Shown piece after piece: positions 53,487 to 60,753 of a DNA stretch of 64,000 bases. Under the pieces are notes generated by a model. That model was not told the origin of the DNA, ran no database searches, and saw only the letters and a list, made by a program, of their open reading frames with translations. The position numbers and the translations under genes are program-made. Numbering within the stretch: the first letter of the stretch is position 1; each line of letters begins with the position of its first letter. The stretch covers positions 1,364,001-1,428,000 of the forward strand of contig NC_014166.1 in NCBI RefSeq assembly GCF_000092245.1, given 5' to 3'. The DNA is from Arcobacter nitrofigilis DSM 7299. GTDB taxonomy: Bacteria; Campylobacterota; Campylobacteria; Campylobacterales; Arcobacteraceae.

Positions 53487-53504
53487 ATTAAATTTGGAAA
53501 AAGA

Positions 53505-54509
53505 ATGATAGAATTTATAAAAAAGATACCAAAAGCAGAACTACACTTACATATTGAAGGCTCACTGGAGCCTGAACTTATGTTTGAACTTGCAAAAAGA
53601 AATAATATAAAGATACCTTACAACTCTGTAGAAGAAGTAAGAGCTGCCTATGATTTTACAAACTTACAATCCTTTTTGGATATTTATTACTCAGGAGCAA
53701 ATGTACTTCTTCATAAAAAAGATTTTTATGATTTGACTTGGGCTTATATTTTAAAATGTGTACAAAACAGTATAATCCATACAGAGATATTTTTTGACCC
53801 ACAAACACATACTCAAAGAGGTGTATCTTTTGATACGATTATTTTAGGAATAAGCCAAGCTTTAGAAGATGCCAAAGAGAAGTTTGGAATCACTTCAAAT
53901 ATTATTATGTGTTTTTTAAGACACTTAAGTCAAGAAGAGGCTTTAAAAACTTTTGAAGAGTCTTTACCTTTCAAAGATAAGATTATAGGTGTTGGACTTG
54001 ATTCCTCAGAACTTGGACATCCTCCTTCAAAATTTAAAGAAGTGTTTAAAAAAGCAAAAGATGCAGGATTTAAACTTGTGGCTCATGCGGGAGAAGAGGC
54101 TGATTATTCGTATATTTATGAGGCTTTAGATTTATTGGATATCCAAAGAATCGACCATGGAGTACAAGCAGTTCATTCAAAAGAGTTAATGGAAAGATTA
54201 AAAAAAGAGCAAACACCTTTGACCGTTTGTCCAAACTCAAATATTGAGTTGAAAGTTTTTGAAAACTATAAACAACACAATGTAAAGCAACTTTTAGATT
54301 ATGGACTAAATGTCACAATAAACTCTGATGATCCAGCATATTTTAAAGGTTATTTAAATGATAACTTTATAAATTTATATGAAAATATAGACTTAACAAA
54401 AGAAGATATTATAAAACTTGTTAGAAACTCTTTTAACTCTTCTTTTATTTCAGATGAGTTAAAAAAAGAATATCTAATAAAACTTGATAATTTTTTAGAA
54501 AATAAATAG
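53505..54509 (+). CDS. adenine deaminase (adenosine deaminase family)
   Basis: A 334-residue enzyme of the metal-dependent deaminase superfamily. Zinc ligands: HLHIEGSLEP (HxH), VAHAGEE, RIDHGVQA, and the final aspartate in INSDDPAYFKGYL. The INSDDPAYF...Y motif and VGLDSSELGHPPSKF are characteristic of adenine deaminases (AAH-type) and not of adenosine deaminase proper, so I favour adenine to hypoxanthine. The LOG gene upstream could provide adenine. Confidence 0.82.
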   Translation: MIEFIKKIPKAELHLHIEGSLEPELMFELAKRNNIKIPYNSVEEVRAAYDFTNLQSFLDIYYSGANVLLHKKDFYDLTWAYILKCVQNSIIHTEIFFDPQTHTQRGVSFDTIILGISQALEDAKEKFGITSNIIMCFLRHLSQEEALKTFEESLPFKDKIIGVGLDSSELGHPPSKFKEVFKKAKDAGFKLVAHAGEEADYSYIYEALDLLDIQRIDHGVQAVHSKELMERLKKEQTPLTVCPNSNIELKVFENYKQHNVKQLLDYGLNVTINSDDPAYFKGYLNDNFINLYENIDLTKEDIIKLVRNSFNSSFISDELKKEYLIKLDNFLENK

Positions 54510-54517
54510 GATAAATT

Positions 54518-55450
54518 ATGAATAAAATCAAAGAGATATTAAAAAGTCAAAAAATAGTAATAATAGATGGGGCAACAGGAACTGAGTTAGAGAGAAAAGG
54601 TTATGACATCAATGACTCACTTTGGTCAGCTAAGTTTCTTATGGAAAATCCAAAAGCTATTTATGAAGTTCATAAAGACTATTTAGAAGCTGGAAGTGAT
54701 TGTATTACAACTTTAAGTTATCAAGCTACATTTGAAGGCTTTAAAGAGCGAGGATTAAATGAAGTCCAAGCAAAAGAGCTTTTGCAATCTTCTATAAAAT
54801 TAGCCATAGAAGCAAGAGATGAATTTTGGGCAAGCAATGAATCAAAGAGTAGAATAAAACCACTTGTAGCAGCTTCTGTTGGTCCTTATGGAGCATATTT
54901 AGCAGATGGTTCAGAGTTTAGAGGTAATTATGGATTAAGCCAAGAAGAGCTTGTAAACTTTCATAGAAAAAGAATGCAAGCTTTGATTGAAGCAAAACCA
55001 GATTTATTGGCTTGTGAGACAGTTCCTTGTCTAATAGAAGCAAAAGCTTACGTAAAACTTCTCGAGGAGTTTCCTTCAACTCAAGCTTGGATAACTTTTA
55101 GTGCAAAAGATGGAAAACATATAAATAGTGGTGAAAGTATTAAAGAGTGTGCAAAGTTTTTAGATAATAAAGAACAAGTTGTAGCTATTGGTATAAATTG
55201 TACAGCACCACAATATATTGAATCTTTAATCTCACAGATTAAAGAAGTCTCAACAAAACCAATTATTGTTTATCCAAATGGGGGCGCTGCTTATGATGGA
55301 GCAACTAAAACTTGGAGTACACAAGCTAATACAAAAGATTATGGGAAAATGGCACATCTGTGGTATGAAAAGGGTGCAAGTGTGATTGGTGGATGTTGTC
55401 AAACTACACCAAATGATATAGAACAAATCTCATCTTGGGTTAGAAATTAA
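54518..55450 (+). CDS. mmuM: homocysteine S-methyltransferase (MmuM-like)
   Basis: A 310-residue TIM-barrel enzyme. The N-terminal region is VIIDGATGTELERKGYDINDSLWSAKFL. The zinc cysteines lie in GINCTAPQ and at the C-terminus IGGCCQTTPNDI. These match MmuM, which transfers a methyl group from S-methylmethionine or SAM to homocysteine. It is the third gene of the LOG-deaminase cluster (8-base gap) and links it to methyl salvage. Confidence 0.9.
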   Translation: MNKIKEILKSQKIVIIDGATGTELERKGYDINDSLWSAKFLMENPKAIYEVHKDYLEAGSDCITTLSYQATFEGFKERGLNEVQAKELLQSSIKLAIEARDEFWASNESKSRIKPLVAASVGPYGAYLADGSEFRGNYGLSQEELVNFHRKRMQALIEAKPDLLACETVPCLIEAKAYVKLLEEFPSTQAWITFSAKDGKHINSGESIKECAKFLDNKEQVVAIGINCTAPQYIESLISQIKEVSTKPIIVYPNGGAAYDGATKTWSTQANTKDYGKMAHLWYEKGASVIGGCCQTTPNDIEQISSWVRN

Positions 55451-55494
55451 AGAGTTAGTCAGATATAATACAAAATCTCAAAATAGGTTAAACA

Positions 55495-55722
55495 ATGGCA
55501 AAAAGCTTAAATACAAATAGTGTAAAAAGTGTAAAATCAGAAAAAATAGCAGCAACTGCAAATCAAAATAAAAATCCAGTAAAAGTTGGATTCTCACAAG
55601 AAAGATACGAAAATGAACAAGTTGTAAATGCTAGAAAAGCTGCAAACTTAGCACTAGCCAAAGAAAAAGCGAAGAAAAAAGCAAAAATGGCAAAGGCTTC
55701 TAAGAAAAAAAACAAAAAATAG
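55495..55722 (+). CDS. small lysine- and alanine-rich protein
   Basis: A 75-residue, highly basic protein. The C-terminal 25 residues consist almost only of K, A, M and S (KAKKKAKMAKASKKKNKK), like an H1-type nucleic-acid-binding tail. The N-terminal half is polar and probably disordered. It has a good ATG and lies 44 bases after mmuM. No family is recognised. Function may be RNA or DNA binding, by composition only. Confidence 0.5.
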   Translation: MAKSLNTNSVKSVKSEKIAATANQNKNPVKVGFSQERYENEQVVNARKAANLALAKEKAKKKAKMAKASKKKNKK

Positions 55723-55745
55723 TTTCTAAATAAAAGGGAAAAAAT

Positions 55746-56378
55746 ATGAGTATTGATACTTTTTTAATATATTCAGTGATTGCATTTTTATATGTATTAA
55801 GTCCCGGTCCCGCCGTGATGTTAGCTATTGTAAATGGTATAAGAACTGATATGAAAACAGTAGCAGTATCATCTTTTGCCAATATACTTGGCTTAGCTGT
55901 TTTATCAACTGCTTCAATTTTAGGTCTTGGAGTATTGATTTTAACTTCAGCTACACTTTTTTTAATAGTAAAAATTATAGGTGCTTTTTATCTTATATAT
56001 TTGGGTATAAAGTTTTTACGAAACAGAGGTATTTTAAATATAGATGAGATGGAAAAAAATGTTAAACAAAAAAGTAGAAAATCATACTTTTTTGAATCAT
56101 TTTTTGTAGCAGTTACAAACCCAAAACCAATTATCTTTTTTACAGCAATATTTCCTCAGTTTTTAAATCTACATGAGGCTATTGCTCCTCAATTTTTTAT
56201 TATGACGGGAGAGTTTTTATTCTTCTCATTTTTTGGACTTTGTACTTATGCTTTTTTATCTAAAAAGTCAAAAGCACTATTAAGCAATGAAAAAAGAATG
56301 TATTGGTTTAATAAGTTTACAGGTGGATTATTTATATTTTTAGGATTAGGTTTATTAAGAATTAAAAATCATGCCTAA
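55746..56378 (+). CDS. LysE/RhtB family exporter
   Basis: A 210-residue six-TM protein with the family start SPGPAVMLAIVNGIRTDMK and the middle motif SFFVAVTNPKPIIFFTAIFPQFLNLH. It is similar to the LysE protein at 42301 but clearly a separate branch. A regular AAAGGGAAAAA ribosome site precedes it. It converges with the Panacea gene over a shared terminator. Confidence 0.87.
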   Translation: MSIDTFLIYSVIAFLYVLSPGPAVMLAIVNGIRTDMKTVAVSSFANILGLAVLSTASILGLGVLILTSATLFLIVKIIGAFYLIYLGIKFLRNRGILNIDEMEKNVKQKSRKSYFFESFFVAVTNPKPIIFFTAIFPQFLNLHEAIAPQFFIMTGEFLFFSFFGLCTYAFLSKKSKALLSNEKRMYWFNKFTGGLFIFLGLGLLRIKNHA

Positions 56379-56411
56379 AAGGCGAAGTTATTAGATAATA
56401 ACTTCACCTTT
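56378..56411. terminator. bidirectional terminator between LysE and Panacea genes
   Basis: GAAGTTATT (56384-56392) pairs with AATAACTTC (56397-56405) around AGAT, extended by AAAGG/CCTTT outside one mismatch. The right side runs into a T-rich run. Confidence 0.8.
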
Positions 56412-56879
56412 TTCTTTTGCTCTATATTCATCTATTTTAAATGTATCATTTGCAATAACTCTTGGAGTGGCTTCTTTGTATTGATTTACTAATTTATTGA
56501 TAGTTTTTAATTCATCATCATCAAATAAATCTTCATCATAATCTATACCAATTTCTACAAAGTGAAGTTCTGTAAAGTTTTCTCGCTCAATAATATCAAT
56601 GTCCATATTATCAAGTAGTTCTTGAATAAAGAATACTCTATCATCTTCATCTTCTAATACTTCTTCTGTTGCTATTATTTCAAAAAGTTCTGATAGTAGT
56701 TTTGGCTCAGGACTTCTAGAACCTTTTATGTACTCATCACCAAATATCTTTTTGCCACAATATTTAAGATGGTTATAATCCATCAAAAAAAGAAGAATCG
56801 ATAATTTCTTATCATTTAACAATTTTACTTGTTTGTGTAACATATATAAAATTACATTTGCTACTTTTGTCATATCCAT
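56391..56879 (-). CDS. Panacea (SocA/DUF4065)-domain protein
   Basis: A 162-residue protein with the Panacea core: KVANVILYMLHKQVKLLNDKKLSILLFLMDYNHLKYCGKKIFGDEYIKGSRSPEPKLLSELF. The domain is found in type II antitoxins that neutralise many unrelated toxins, and in phage or plasmid proteins. A very acidic stretch (DEDLFDDDELK) follows. No toxin-sized gene is adjacent: its neighbours are a LysE exporter and AcpH. It is therefore an orphan, or its toxin is unconventional. Confidence 0.75.
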   Translation of the reverse strand: MDMTKVANVILYMLHKQVKLLNDKKLSILLFLMDYNHLKYCGKKIFGDEYIKGSRSPEPKLLSELFEIIATEEVLEDEDDRVFFIQELLDNMDIDIIERENFTELHFVEIGIDYDEDLFDDDELKTINKLVNQYKEATPRVIANDTFKIDEYRAKEKGEVII

Positions 56880-56935
56880 ATTTGAACAGTCCTTTTATTT
56901 AATTATCGAAGTATACAAAATAAAACATAAAGATA

Positions 56936-57550
56936 TTAAATCTTCCAATGTATTAATTTACTATTATTTACATTTTCTTTAACTTTGTTACAAAGTTGTG
57001 GAAAAAATAGTAAAAAATCCTCTTCAATCTCATCAATATTTTCACAAACTATTTCATAATATCTACTTACATTATCCCTCTTTAATACTCGAAAAGAGAT
57101 TCTTCTATCGACTCTGTTAAAGGATTGGTTTAAGTGCTCCAAGCTTTGGTATTTATTTAATAAGTCAAATTCTATTAGGCTTTTTAGCTTTTGTTTTGCT
57201 TCATCTGGCAAAGTATGCATATTTGCATTTGCTTTTATGTAAAAGTCATCTAAAAACTTATCAAGAGTTATATTTGAGTATCTGTGCCAGTTTTTTGTAA
57301 GCAAATAATCATAAGTCAAGTCAATAACAACAGCTTTTAGTAAACCACTGTTTCCAAGTCTATTTTTGCTTTGTTTAAAAGTAGGGTGATTATCTGTATA
57401 GGAGTCTATTAGTTTATGTATTTTCATTGCTTTTTTTATATCTTCATTTGCACCTTCCCATGCTTTTGCTTTTAAAGGGTCAGCTAAATAATTGCCAATT
57501 TGAAAATCTATATTGTGTTCTGATAAAAATATATGTGCAAGCCAATTCAT
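56936..57550 (-). CDS. acpH: acyl carrier protein phosphodiesterase
   Basis: A 204-residue AcpH-like protein: MNWLAHIFLSEHNIDFQIGNYLADPLK at the start, IDSYTDNHPTFKQSKNRL and VIDLTYDYLLTKNWHRYS. The HD-superfamily metal ligands (H6-type, D20s, D58-type, D93 region) are spread through these segments. AcpH removes the 4'-phosphopantetheine from acyl carrier protein. A 14-bp hairpin separates it from the transporter gene upstream on the same strand. Confidence 0.85.
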   Translation of the reverse strand: MNWLAHIFLSEHNIDFQIGNYLADPLKAKAWEGANEDIKKAMKIHKLIDSYTDNHPTFKQSKNRLGNSGLLKAVVIDLTYDYLLTKNWHRYSNITLDKFLDDFYIKANANMHTLPDEAKQKLKSLIEFDLLNKYQSLEHLNQSFNRVDRRISFRVLKRDNVSRYYEIVCENIDEIEEDFLLFFPQLCNKVKENVNNSKLIHWKI

Positions 57551-57561
57551 AAGAATAGATT

Positions 57562-57596
57562 ACAAAAGTTTACTTAAATAAAAAGTAAACTTTTGT
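57562..57596 (-). terminator. terminator-like hairpin between YeeE/YedE and acpH genes
   Basis: ACAAAAGTTTACTT (57562-57575) and AAGTAAACTTTTGT (57583-57596) are 14-bp perfect complements around a 7-base loop, immediately downstream of the YeeE stop. It is probably an intrinsic terminator of that leftward gene. Confidence 0.7.
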
Positions 57597-57609
57597 GATT
57601 AGAAATTTT

Positions 57610-58689
57610 TTAAATATTATAATCAGGTGGAGTATCATTCCACTCAAAGATAAAACACATAGGAAGTTTTCCAGATTTGTTTAGTATCTTAGCAGTTATT
57701 ACACCTGAGATAAATATTGAAGCAATGGCTAAAAATGATGCAAAAGCTAAAGTTGACATTCCTGTTAGTCCTTGTCCAATGGTACAACCAATAGACAAAA
57801 TACCTCCAACACCCATCAATGCACCACCAATCATATTATAAGTAACTCTATTAACTTTTTGTGTTGCAGTACATCCAAAGCTATATTTTTTATTGAAAAA
57901 TGACATAAAAAAAGAACCTAACATAACTCCACATAATAAGGCAATAGGGAAAGTGAAATAATTTACTTGATAAAACATAAATAACTCTAAACTCTTAGAA
58001 GTAGGGTAAACAAAACTGATACCAGAAAGATCAATTAGTCTTTCCATACTATCTTGACCAAGTACTCCTGTTATTGTCCATGCAGCAGCTATAATTAGCC
58101 CAATTAAAAAACCATCTATTAGTGTAAATATTCTTTTTACTTTTTTTGCTAAAACTAATAAAATCACAAATAAAATTCCTACGACAAGATATATATTCAT
58201 AGTACTATTTTCTATCATTGAAGAGAGTTCTAAAAGAGTTTTATTCTGTGTAAATGGAGTTAAAAAACCTTGAATAAGACCTTTTGCAGTTGCAAATCCA
58301 AAGATTCCTATGAATATCAAAGTAATAAGTGATTTTGAATCACCTTGTCCAAACTTGATTAGGTGTCTATTGCTACAACCATCAGCTATCATCATTCCTG
58401 TACCAAACAATAAACCACCAAATATAACAACAAAGTAATTAACATCTTGTTTGTAGTAAACTGTTTTTGTAAAATCTAAGTCAAAATAAGAGCCTACAAT
58501 TTTAGTAGAAATTATTGCAACAATCATTGCAAATACAACAGAAGCACCTCTTCTTGTAGATTTTAATAAGATATAATCTTTGATTGAGCCACTAAAGCAG
58601 AATTGATTTTTTTGAGCTACTATTCCAAATAACATACCTAGACCAAGACCTAAAATATTTATTATTTCATATATTTCTAAATCGAACAT
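57610..58689 (-). CDS. YeeE/YedE (TsuA-like) sulfur transporter
   Basis: A 359-residue protein with about nine or ten TM segments in two pseudo-repeats. Cysteines fall at the family positions: FCFSGSIKDYI, DGCSNRHLIKFG, FGCTATQ and IGCTIGQGLTGMS. TsuA-type proteins import thiosulfate by relay along such cysteines. The usual small TusA-like partner is not next to it. It has its own upstream region and a terminator-like hairpin, so is likely monocistronic. Confidence 0.85.
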   Translation of the reverse strand: MFDLEIYEIINILGLGLGMLFGIVAQKNQFCFSGSIKDYILLKSTRRGASVVFAMIVAIISTKIVGSYFDLDFTKTVYYKQDVNYFVVIFGGLLFGTGMMIADGCSNRHLIKFGQGDSKSLITLIFIGIFGFATAKGLIQGFLTPFTQNKTLLELSSMIENSTMNIYLVVGILFVILLVLAKKVKRIFTLIDGFLIGLIIAAAWTITGVLGQDSMERLIDLSGISFVYPTSKSLELFMFYQVNYFTFPIALLCGVMLGSFFMSFFNKKYSFGCTATQKVNRVTYNMIGGALMGVGGILSIGCTIGQGLTGMSTLAFASFLAIASIFISGVITAKILNKSGKLPMCFIFEWNDTPPDYNI

Positions 58690-58808
58690 TGTTCCCCTAA
58701 CTTATAATTATAGTTTATCTTTCTAATAAAGGGCGATTATATTAAATATAAACTATAAAATAAGTTAGGCAGAATAATTAGATAAATATATACGGGAATT
58801 TTTTAAAT
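58690..58808. other. short non-coding gap upstream of YeeE/YedE
   Basis: Nothing beyond AT-rich promoter-like sequence is visible; no -10 stands out strongly enough to call. Confidence 0.3.
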
Positions 58809-59072
58809 TTAAATCTCTTGATTGTCAGTTCTCATATCTTCTAAGCCCTCAAGAATATCAGAAGCTTGCTCTTGAGTGATAGTTTCATTTTCTATATCAA
58901 GTAAAACATCGTCAAAGTATTTTTTTACTTCCTTCATATATTTTAACTCATCTTTCAACTCTTTAGAGTTTTTCTTTTTCTCTAAATTTGTTTCAAGTTC
59001 TTTGATATTTTCATTTACTTCTACTAAAACATCAGTTTTTAGTAAGTTTTCTAAATCTTTTATATAATCCAT
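58809..59072 (-). CDS. small coiled-coil protein of unknown function
   Basis: An 87-residue acidic, helix-only protein with heptad-like leucines (DLENLLKTDVLVEVNENIKELETNLEKKKNSKELKDELKYM). No family is recognised. It lies 16 bases downstream of the YhcH gene on the same strand and is probably part of that unit, with the TRAP binding protein upstream. Confidence 0.6.
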   Translation of the reverse strand: MDYIKDLENLLKTDVLVEVNENIKELETNLEKKKNSKELKDELKYMKEVKKYFDDVLLDIENETITQEQASDILEGLEDMRTDNQEI

Positions 59073-59088
59073 TTTTTATCCTTTCTTT

Positions 59089-59562
59089 TTAGCTATTTGT
59101 AGATATCTTTATTACTACTTTATAAATTTGCTCCGTTTTATCAACTTTTATACAAGGTTGATGTCCATCACTTGGATAAAAAATGGCTAATTCTTTTTCT
59201 TTTATATGTAAAGATGAAAATTCATTTTTTGTGCTGTATTTTGTAAAATCTTTTTCTTCATTATAAGCTTCAGTAATTTCAAGATCATCTATATGTGATA
59301 CATCCATTATTTCAGAGCCTTTTACTATATATTGAATATCAATATATTTTTTATGTGATTCAAAAAAACACTCACTTCTAGGCTTTGAAAAATATGTTTG
59401 TTTTAAAACAAACATATTTTCATTGATAAGCTCTTTTACACAGTCACCATTTTTTATTTCAAAAATATCATTAGATATATTTTCTAAATAATTAAATGCC
59501 AATTGGAAATTATCCTCTTTTATTTGATTTTTAATACAGTCCAATTTCCCAAATATTGCCAT
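59089..59562 (-). CDS. YhcH/YjgK/YiaL family protein
   Basis: A 157-residue beta-jelly-roll protein: FFESHKKYIDIQYIVKGSEIMDVSHIDDLEI and LAIFYPSDGHQPCI are the family motifs, with the metal-ligand histidines and glutamates in them. In E. coli YhcH (NanQ) is a sialic-acid anomerase; YiaL-type members are tied to other sugar acids. It begins 11 bases after the TRAP binding protein stop, so it probably acts on the ligand of that transporter. Confidence 0.8.
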   Translation of the reverse strand: MAIFGKLDCIKNQIKEDNFQLAFNYLENISNDIFEIKNGDCVKELINENMFVLKQTYFSKPRSECFFESHKKYIDIQYIVKGSEIMDVSHIDDLEITEAYNEEKDFTKYSTKNEFSSLHIKEKELAIFYPSDGHQPCIKVDKTEQIYKVVIKISTNS

Positions 59563-59573
59563 TTATTATCCTT

Positions 59574-60635
59574 TTATAAATTATCTTTTAAATATAAATA
59601 ATCAGACATCTTACTCCACTCTCTCACTTTTTTCATATAAGCATCTTGAGAATCTAAAATCTCTTTTAATAGTGGATTTTTAGCACTTAAATCAACTCTT
59701 AATTCTTTATTTGCTTTTTTTAGTGCATCCATAACATCTTTTGGAAGAGTTTTAACTTGTATATTCGGATACTCTTTTTTCATTTCTTGCCAAGCTGTGG
59801 CATTTAAATCATAATCTTGAATATACATATCATAAGCAGCAACTCTCATAGCAACCACTAATATTTTTTGTAAATCTTTTGGTAATTTGTTAAAAGAGTG
59901 TATATTTACCATAAATTGCATTTCACTTGCTGGTTCATGCCATCCTGTGTAATAAAATGGTGCAACTTTATGAAATCCCATTTTTATATCCATAGATGGT
60001 CCAACCCATTCAAGTGCATCAATTGAATTTCTCTCAAGTGCCATAAATAGTTCAGCAGGAGCTATATTTGTAACTTCAACTCCCAGTTTTGCCATTACTT
60101 CACCTGCAAAACCTGGAATTCTCATTTTAAGACCTTTTAGATCATCAAGAGATTTAATCTCTTTTCTGAACCAGCCACCCATTTGAACACCAGTATTTCC
60201 ACCTGGAAATGAATACATACCATACTTAGAATAAGCTTTTTGCATCAATTCTAATCCTCCACCATAATAAAACCAAGCGTATTGTTCAGGTGCTGTAAGA
60301 CCAAAAGGCATAGAAGTAAATGGTAAAAGATTAATATCTTTACCCTTCCAGTAATAAGAGGCACTATGTCCTATATCATATTGTCCAGCTTTAACCATAT
60401 CAAAAACACCAAAAGGTGCTTTGTGTTTATTTGCTGCGTCAACTCTGATTTGTAATCTTCCATTTGACATCTCTTCTGCAAGTTTTGCCATATTTCTAGA
60501 TGTATCAATTAGTGGAGATAGTGTTGGTCCCCAAGTAGTTGCCATCTTAAGTTTATATACTTTTTCATTGGCAAAAAGTTGTGTTGATAATAATAATGCA
60601 AGTAAAAGTATTGCAATATTTCTCAAATTCTTCAT
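59574..60635 (-). CDS. TRAP transporter substrate-binding protein (DctP family)
   Basis: I start at ATG 60635 (MKNLRNIAILL), which has AAAGGAAG eight bases upstream and begins the signal peptide; the longer ATG frame has none. The 353-residue mature protein has KLKMATTWGPTLSP, NGRLQIRVDA and the TRAP signature region FRKEIKSLDDLKGLKMRIPGFAGEVMAKLGVEVTNIAPAELFMALERNSIDALEW, with the conserved carboxylate-binding arginine in KMRIPG. No dctQ/dctM membrane genes adjoin, so it is an orphan binding protein. Confidence 0.88.
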   Translation of the reverse strand: MKNLRNIAILLLALLLSTQLFANEKVYKLKMATTWGPTLSPLIDTSRNMAKLAEEMSNGRLQIRVDAANKHKAPFGVFDMVKAGQYDIGHSASYYWKGKDINLLPFTSMPFGLTAPEQYAWFYYGGGLELMQKAYSKYGMYSFPGGNTGVQMGGWFRKEIKSLDDLKGLKMRIPGFAGEVMAKLGVEVTNIAPAELFMALERNSIDALEWVGPSMDIKMGFHKVAPFYYTGWHEPASEMQFMVNIHSFNKLPKDLQKILVVAMRVAAYDMYIQDYDLNATAWQEMKKEYPNIQVKTLPKDVMDALKKANKELRVDLSAKNPLLKEILDSQDAYMKKVREWSKMSDYLYLKDNL

Positions 60636-60668
60636 TCTCTTCCTTTTTAATAGTAAAATTAGTCGCAT

Positions 60669-60722
60669 ATTATACACAAAAGTTCTCTTCTAATAAGCTT
60701 ATAAACTCCCCTTGCGTATAAT
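60669..60722. promoter_or_regulatory. divergent promoters of TRAP binding protein and ABC-F genes
   Basis: TATAAT boxes face both ways: minus strand at 60669-60674 (34 bases before the TRAP ATG) and plus strand at 60717-60722 (32 bases before the ABC-F ATG). Neither has a -35. Confidence 0.6.
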
Positions 60723-60753
60723 CCTTTTTTAATTAAGTAAGAAAGAAGAATAT

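Noticed and set aside
53505-54509. Naming this enzyme adenosine deaminase (add)
   Set aside because: The INSDDPAYF...GY and LDSSELGHPPSKF segments fit adenine deaminases better.
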